This document shows positions 4,060-5,048 of a stretch of 5,048 nt of DNA, one piece after another. The translations under genes were made by a program, and so were the position numbers. The notes below the pieces were generated by a model. It searched no databases. It had not been told where the DNA came from and saw nothing but the letters and a program-made list of their open reading frames with translations. This DNA comes from Flavobacteria bacterium RIFCSPLOWO2_12_FULL_31_7 (GTDB lineage: Bacteria > Bacteroidota > Bacteroidia > Flavobacteriales > Flavobacteriaceae), in assembly GCA_001800945.1 (NCBI GenBank), contig MGWJ01000110.1, positions 1 through 5,048 on the forward strand, given 5' to 3'. The stretch's first letter is position 1. Each line of letters opens with the position of its first letter.

Positions 4060-4338
4060 TTAAATTATTTTGTGGATTCTGTTTATTGGTATCACAACAC
4101 CTTTTTTTAAGATTACTTCGTCTGCGGTAATTCCCCAAACAGTAGTTTCTGTGACTCTTTTGGTAGATTCATCTTCAAAAAAGATTTTAATTTTTAAATG
4201 TTCTAAATTTCCCAATGTCAAAGCGCGCTCTAAATCTGATTTACGTTGTATCACATCATCTTTATCAGACATGACATCGTTATGTGGAAATTTCAAAGAA
4301 GCAACTTCTTCTTTTTCAATTAGTTGAAAATCGCTCAT
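4060..4338 (-). CDS. Conserved 92-aa protein, function unknown
   Basis: The product is soluble, with no signal peptide, membrane segment or cysteine. The N-terminal half is charged and probably helical (IEKEEVASLKFPHNDV, then DVIQRKSDLERALTLGNLEH). The C-terminal 45 residues alternate hydrophobic and polar residues in several predicted strands: LKIKIFFED, VTETTVWGI, EVILKKG and VVIPINRIHKII. This arrangement of short strands with a G-x-x-IPI-x-RI-x-x-I ending resembles small Sm/SH3-like beta barrels; that fold is a guess. I recall similar uncharacterised proteins in Flavobacteriaceae. It is the first gene of a minus-strand operon, 17 bases before the exported Lys/Ala-rich gene. The promoter is at 4374-4405, and the leader of about 30 bases has no Shine-Dalgarno sequence. 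The ATG at 4338 fits this leader. Confidence 0.8.
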   Translation of the reverse strand: MSDFQLIEKEEVASLKFPHNDVMSDKDDVIQRKSDLERALTLGNLEHLKIKIFFEDESTKRVTETTVWGITADEVILKKGVVIPINRIHKII

Positions 4339-4373
4339 AATAGTAAAATTTTAATGGGTTAGGTTAAGATAGA

Positions 4374-4405
4374 TAAAGTTACACTTTTTTATATTTATGA
4401 ACAAA
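4374..4405 (-). promoter_or_regulatory. Promoter of the 92-aa / Lys-Ala-rich operon
   Basis: On the minus strand, TTTG (4402-4405) is followed after 20 bases by TAACTTTA (4374-4381). This fits the Bacteroidetes -33/-7 arrangement with a single mismatch, in the final base of the -7 element. The transcript would start near 4367-4369. Confidence 0.65.
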
Positions 4406-4538
4406 TGTTAATCGTACAAATTAAAGATTTTCTTTCATTTCTAACTAATTATTTTGTTTGCAAGTCATTCATTATAGTCTTTACTTTATGAGTGTTTACA
4501 AGCAAAAGCTTTTTTATGGCTATTTCAAAAATAAACCT

Positions 4539-4546
4539 TAGTTTTG
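4539..4546 (+). promoter_or_regulatory. -7 promoter element of smpB
   Basis: TAGTTTTG is an exact TAnnTTTG match, only six bases before the smpB ATG at 4553. Transcription would start at or within a few bases of the ATG, so the mRNA may be leaderless. No convincing -33 TTTG is seen 19-20 bases upstream. The rest of the 4339-4552 intergenic region shows no other gene or RNA that I can support. Confidence 0.55.
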
Positions 4547-4552
4547 CCTATT

Positions 4553-5011
4553 ATGCAAAAGATTATAAATATATTAAATAAACGTGCGCGATTTGACTAT
4601 GAAATCATAGACAAATATGACGCTGGAATTGTATTAACTGGAACAGAAATTAAATCTATTCGATTAGGAAAAGCCTCAATTGCAGAAAGTTTTTGCGAAT
4701 TCAATGATCATACAGAATTGTTTTTGATTAATGCAACTATTGAAGAATATGCTTTTGGTACACATTATAACCACAAAGCAAAAAGTGAACGCAAATTGCT
4801 TTTGAACAAAAAAGAGCTTAAAAAATTAGATAAAGATTCGGATAATAAAGGTTTAACCATTGTACCTTTACGATTATATACGAATGAAAAAGGTTTCGCA
4901 AAAGTAGAAATTGCTTTATGTAGAGGTAAGAAAAATTACGACAAGCGCGAAACGATGAAAGAAAACGATACCAAACGTGATATTGCTCGAATTAAGAAAG
5001 AGTTTCGTTAA
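4553..5011 (+). CDS. smpB: SsrA-binding protein SmpB
   Basis: SmpB binds the tRNA-like domain of tmRNA and delivers it to stalled ribosomes, where trans-translation tags the unfinished protein and releases the ribosome. The 152-residue product is complete and of usual length. Family hallmarks in order: NILNKRARFDYEI (6-18), GTEIKSIR (30-37), NHKAKSERKLLLNKKEL (73-89), GLTIVPL (100-106) and GKKNYDKRE (125-133). A basic tail of about 19 residues (134-152) follows, which in the family becomes helical in the ribosomal mRNA channel. ATG 4553 is chosen because MQKIINILNKRA matches the family start; an in-frame TTG nine bases upstream lies inside the -7 element. The ssrA gene itself is not in the window. 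The gene is divergent from the minus-strand operon. No terminator is visible in the 37 bases after the stop. Confidence 0.97.
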   Translation: MQKIINILNKRARFDYEIIDKYDAGIVLTGTEIKSIRLGKASIAESFCEFNDHTELFLINATIEEYAFGTHYNHKAKSERKLLLNKKELKKLDKDSDNKGLTIVPLRLYTNEKGFAKVEIALCRGKKNYDKRETMKENDTKRDIARIKKEFR

Positions 5012-5048
5012 TGTGCAATTAGACAATATTCAATACGCCAATAAAAAA

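Noticed and set aside
4043..4138. Longer N-terminus for the Lys/Ala-rich protein, starting at 4138
   Set aside because: It would overlap the 92-aa gene by 79 bases and place 32 odd residues before a textbook signal peptide that begins at 4042.
4070..4327. Plus-strand frame antisense to the 92-aa gene
   Set aside because: It lacks promoter support and family features. The minus-strand gene has a promoter, a short gap to its partner and a protein-like sequence.
4404..4541. Very short frames upstream of smpB (28 and 17 codons)
   Set aside because: They have no start context or recognisable sequence, and the second runs into the smpB promoter element.
4544..4552. Alternative TTG start of smpB at 4544
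   Set aside because: The TTG is part of the -7 element TAGTTTTG, and the family N-terminus begins at ATG 4553.

Overview
The window looks like chromosomal DNA from a member of the Flavobacteriaceae, probably Flavobacterium or a close relative. The grounds are low G+C outside one block, absence of clear Shine-Dalgarno sequences, several copies of the Bacteroidetes -7 promoter element TAnnTTTG (two with TTTG 19-20 bases upstream), a tRNA without encoded CCA, and proteins that resemble flavobacterial families from memory. No database search was possible, so family names rest on recall and visible motifs.

Left part (1-2415), accessory in character. An intergenic stretch carries two hairpins resembling REP elements, a terminator-like hairpin and a short heptamer array. 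It is followed by a 243-aa protein of unknown function (270-1001) that appears to be an internal duplication. Immediately downstream lies a tandem array of fourteen 21-bp units (1050-1343), which is most likely non-coding although it stays open in several frames. After a good promoter come two small orphan genes in the same direction: a secreted 133-aa protein (1448-1849) and a 141-aa membrane protein (1904-2329). A second, decayed copy of the REP-plus-terminator module closes this part, so the segment of about 2.2 kb is bracketed by direct repeats. The right-hand copy abuts a tRNA gene.

Middle and right part (2416-5048), core genome in character. It holds tRNA-Arg(ACG) on the minus strand with a well-formed promoter, and then apt (adenine salvage) on the plus strand. 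Overlapping the apt 3' end tail-to-tail is a minus-strand gene for a 50-residue protein. A strong bidirectional terminator follows. Next is a minus-strand operon of two genes: a 92-aa protein of unknown function, then an exported Lys/Ala-rich protein that looks like histone H1 and ends in a motif like the PBCV basic adaptor domain. The window ends with smpB (trans-translation), whose -7 element lies so close to its ATG that the mRNA may be leaderless.

The most unusual items are the 21-bp array with its neighbouring duplicated-domain gene, the repeat-bracketed segment beside the tRNA, the exported histone-like protein, and an apparent A19-U56 replacement of the usual G19-C56 tertiary pair in the tRNA. 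No complete mobile element, integrase, CRISPR array or recognisable defence system is visible.
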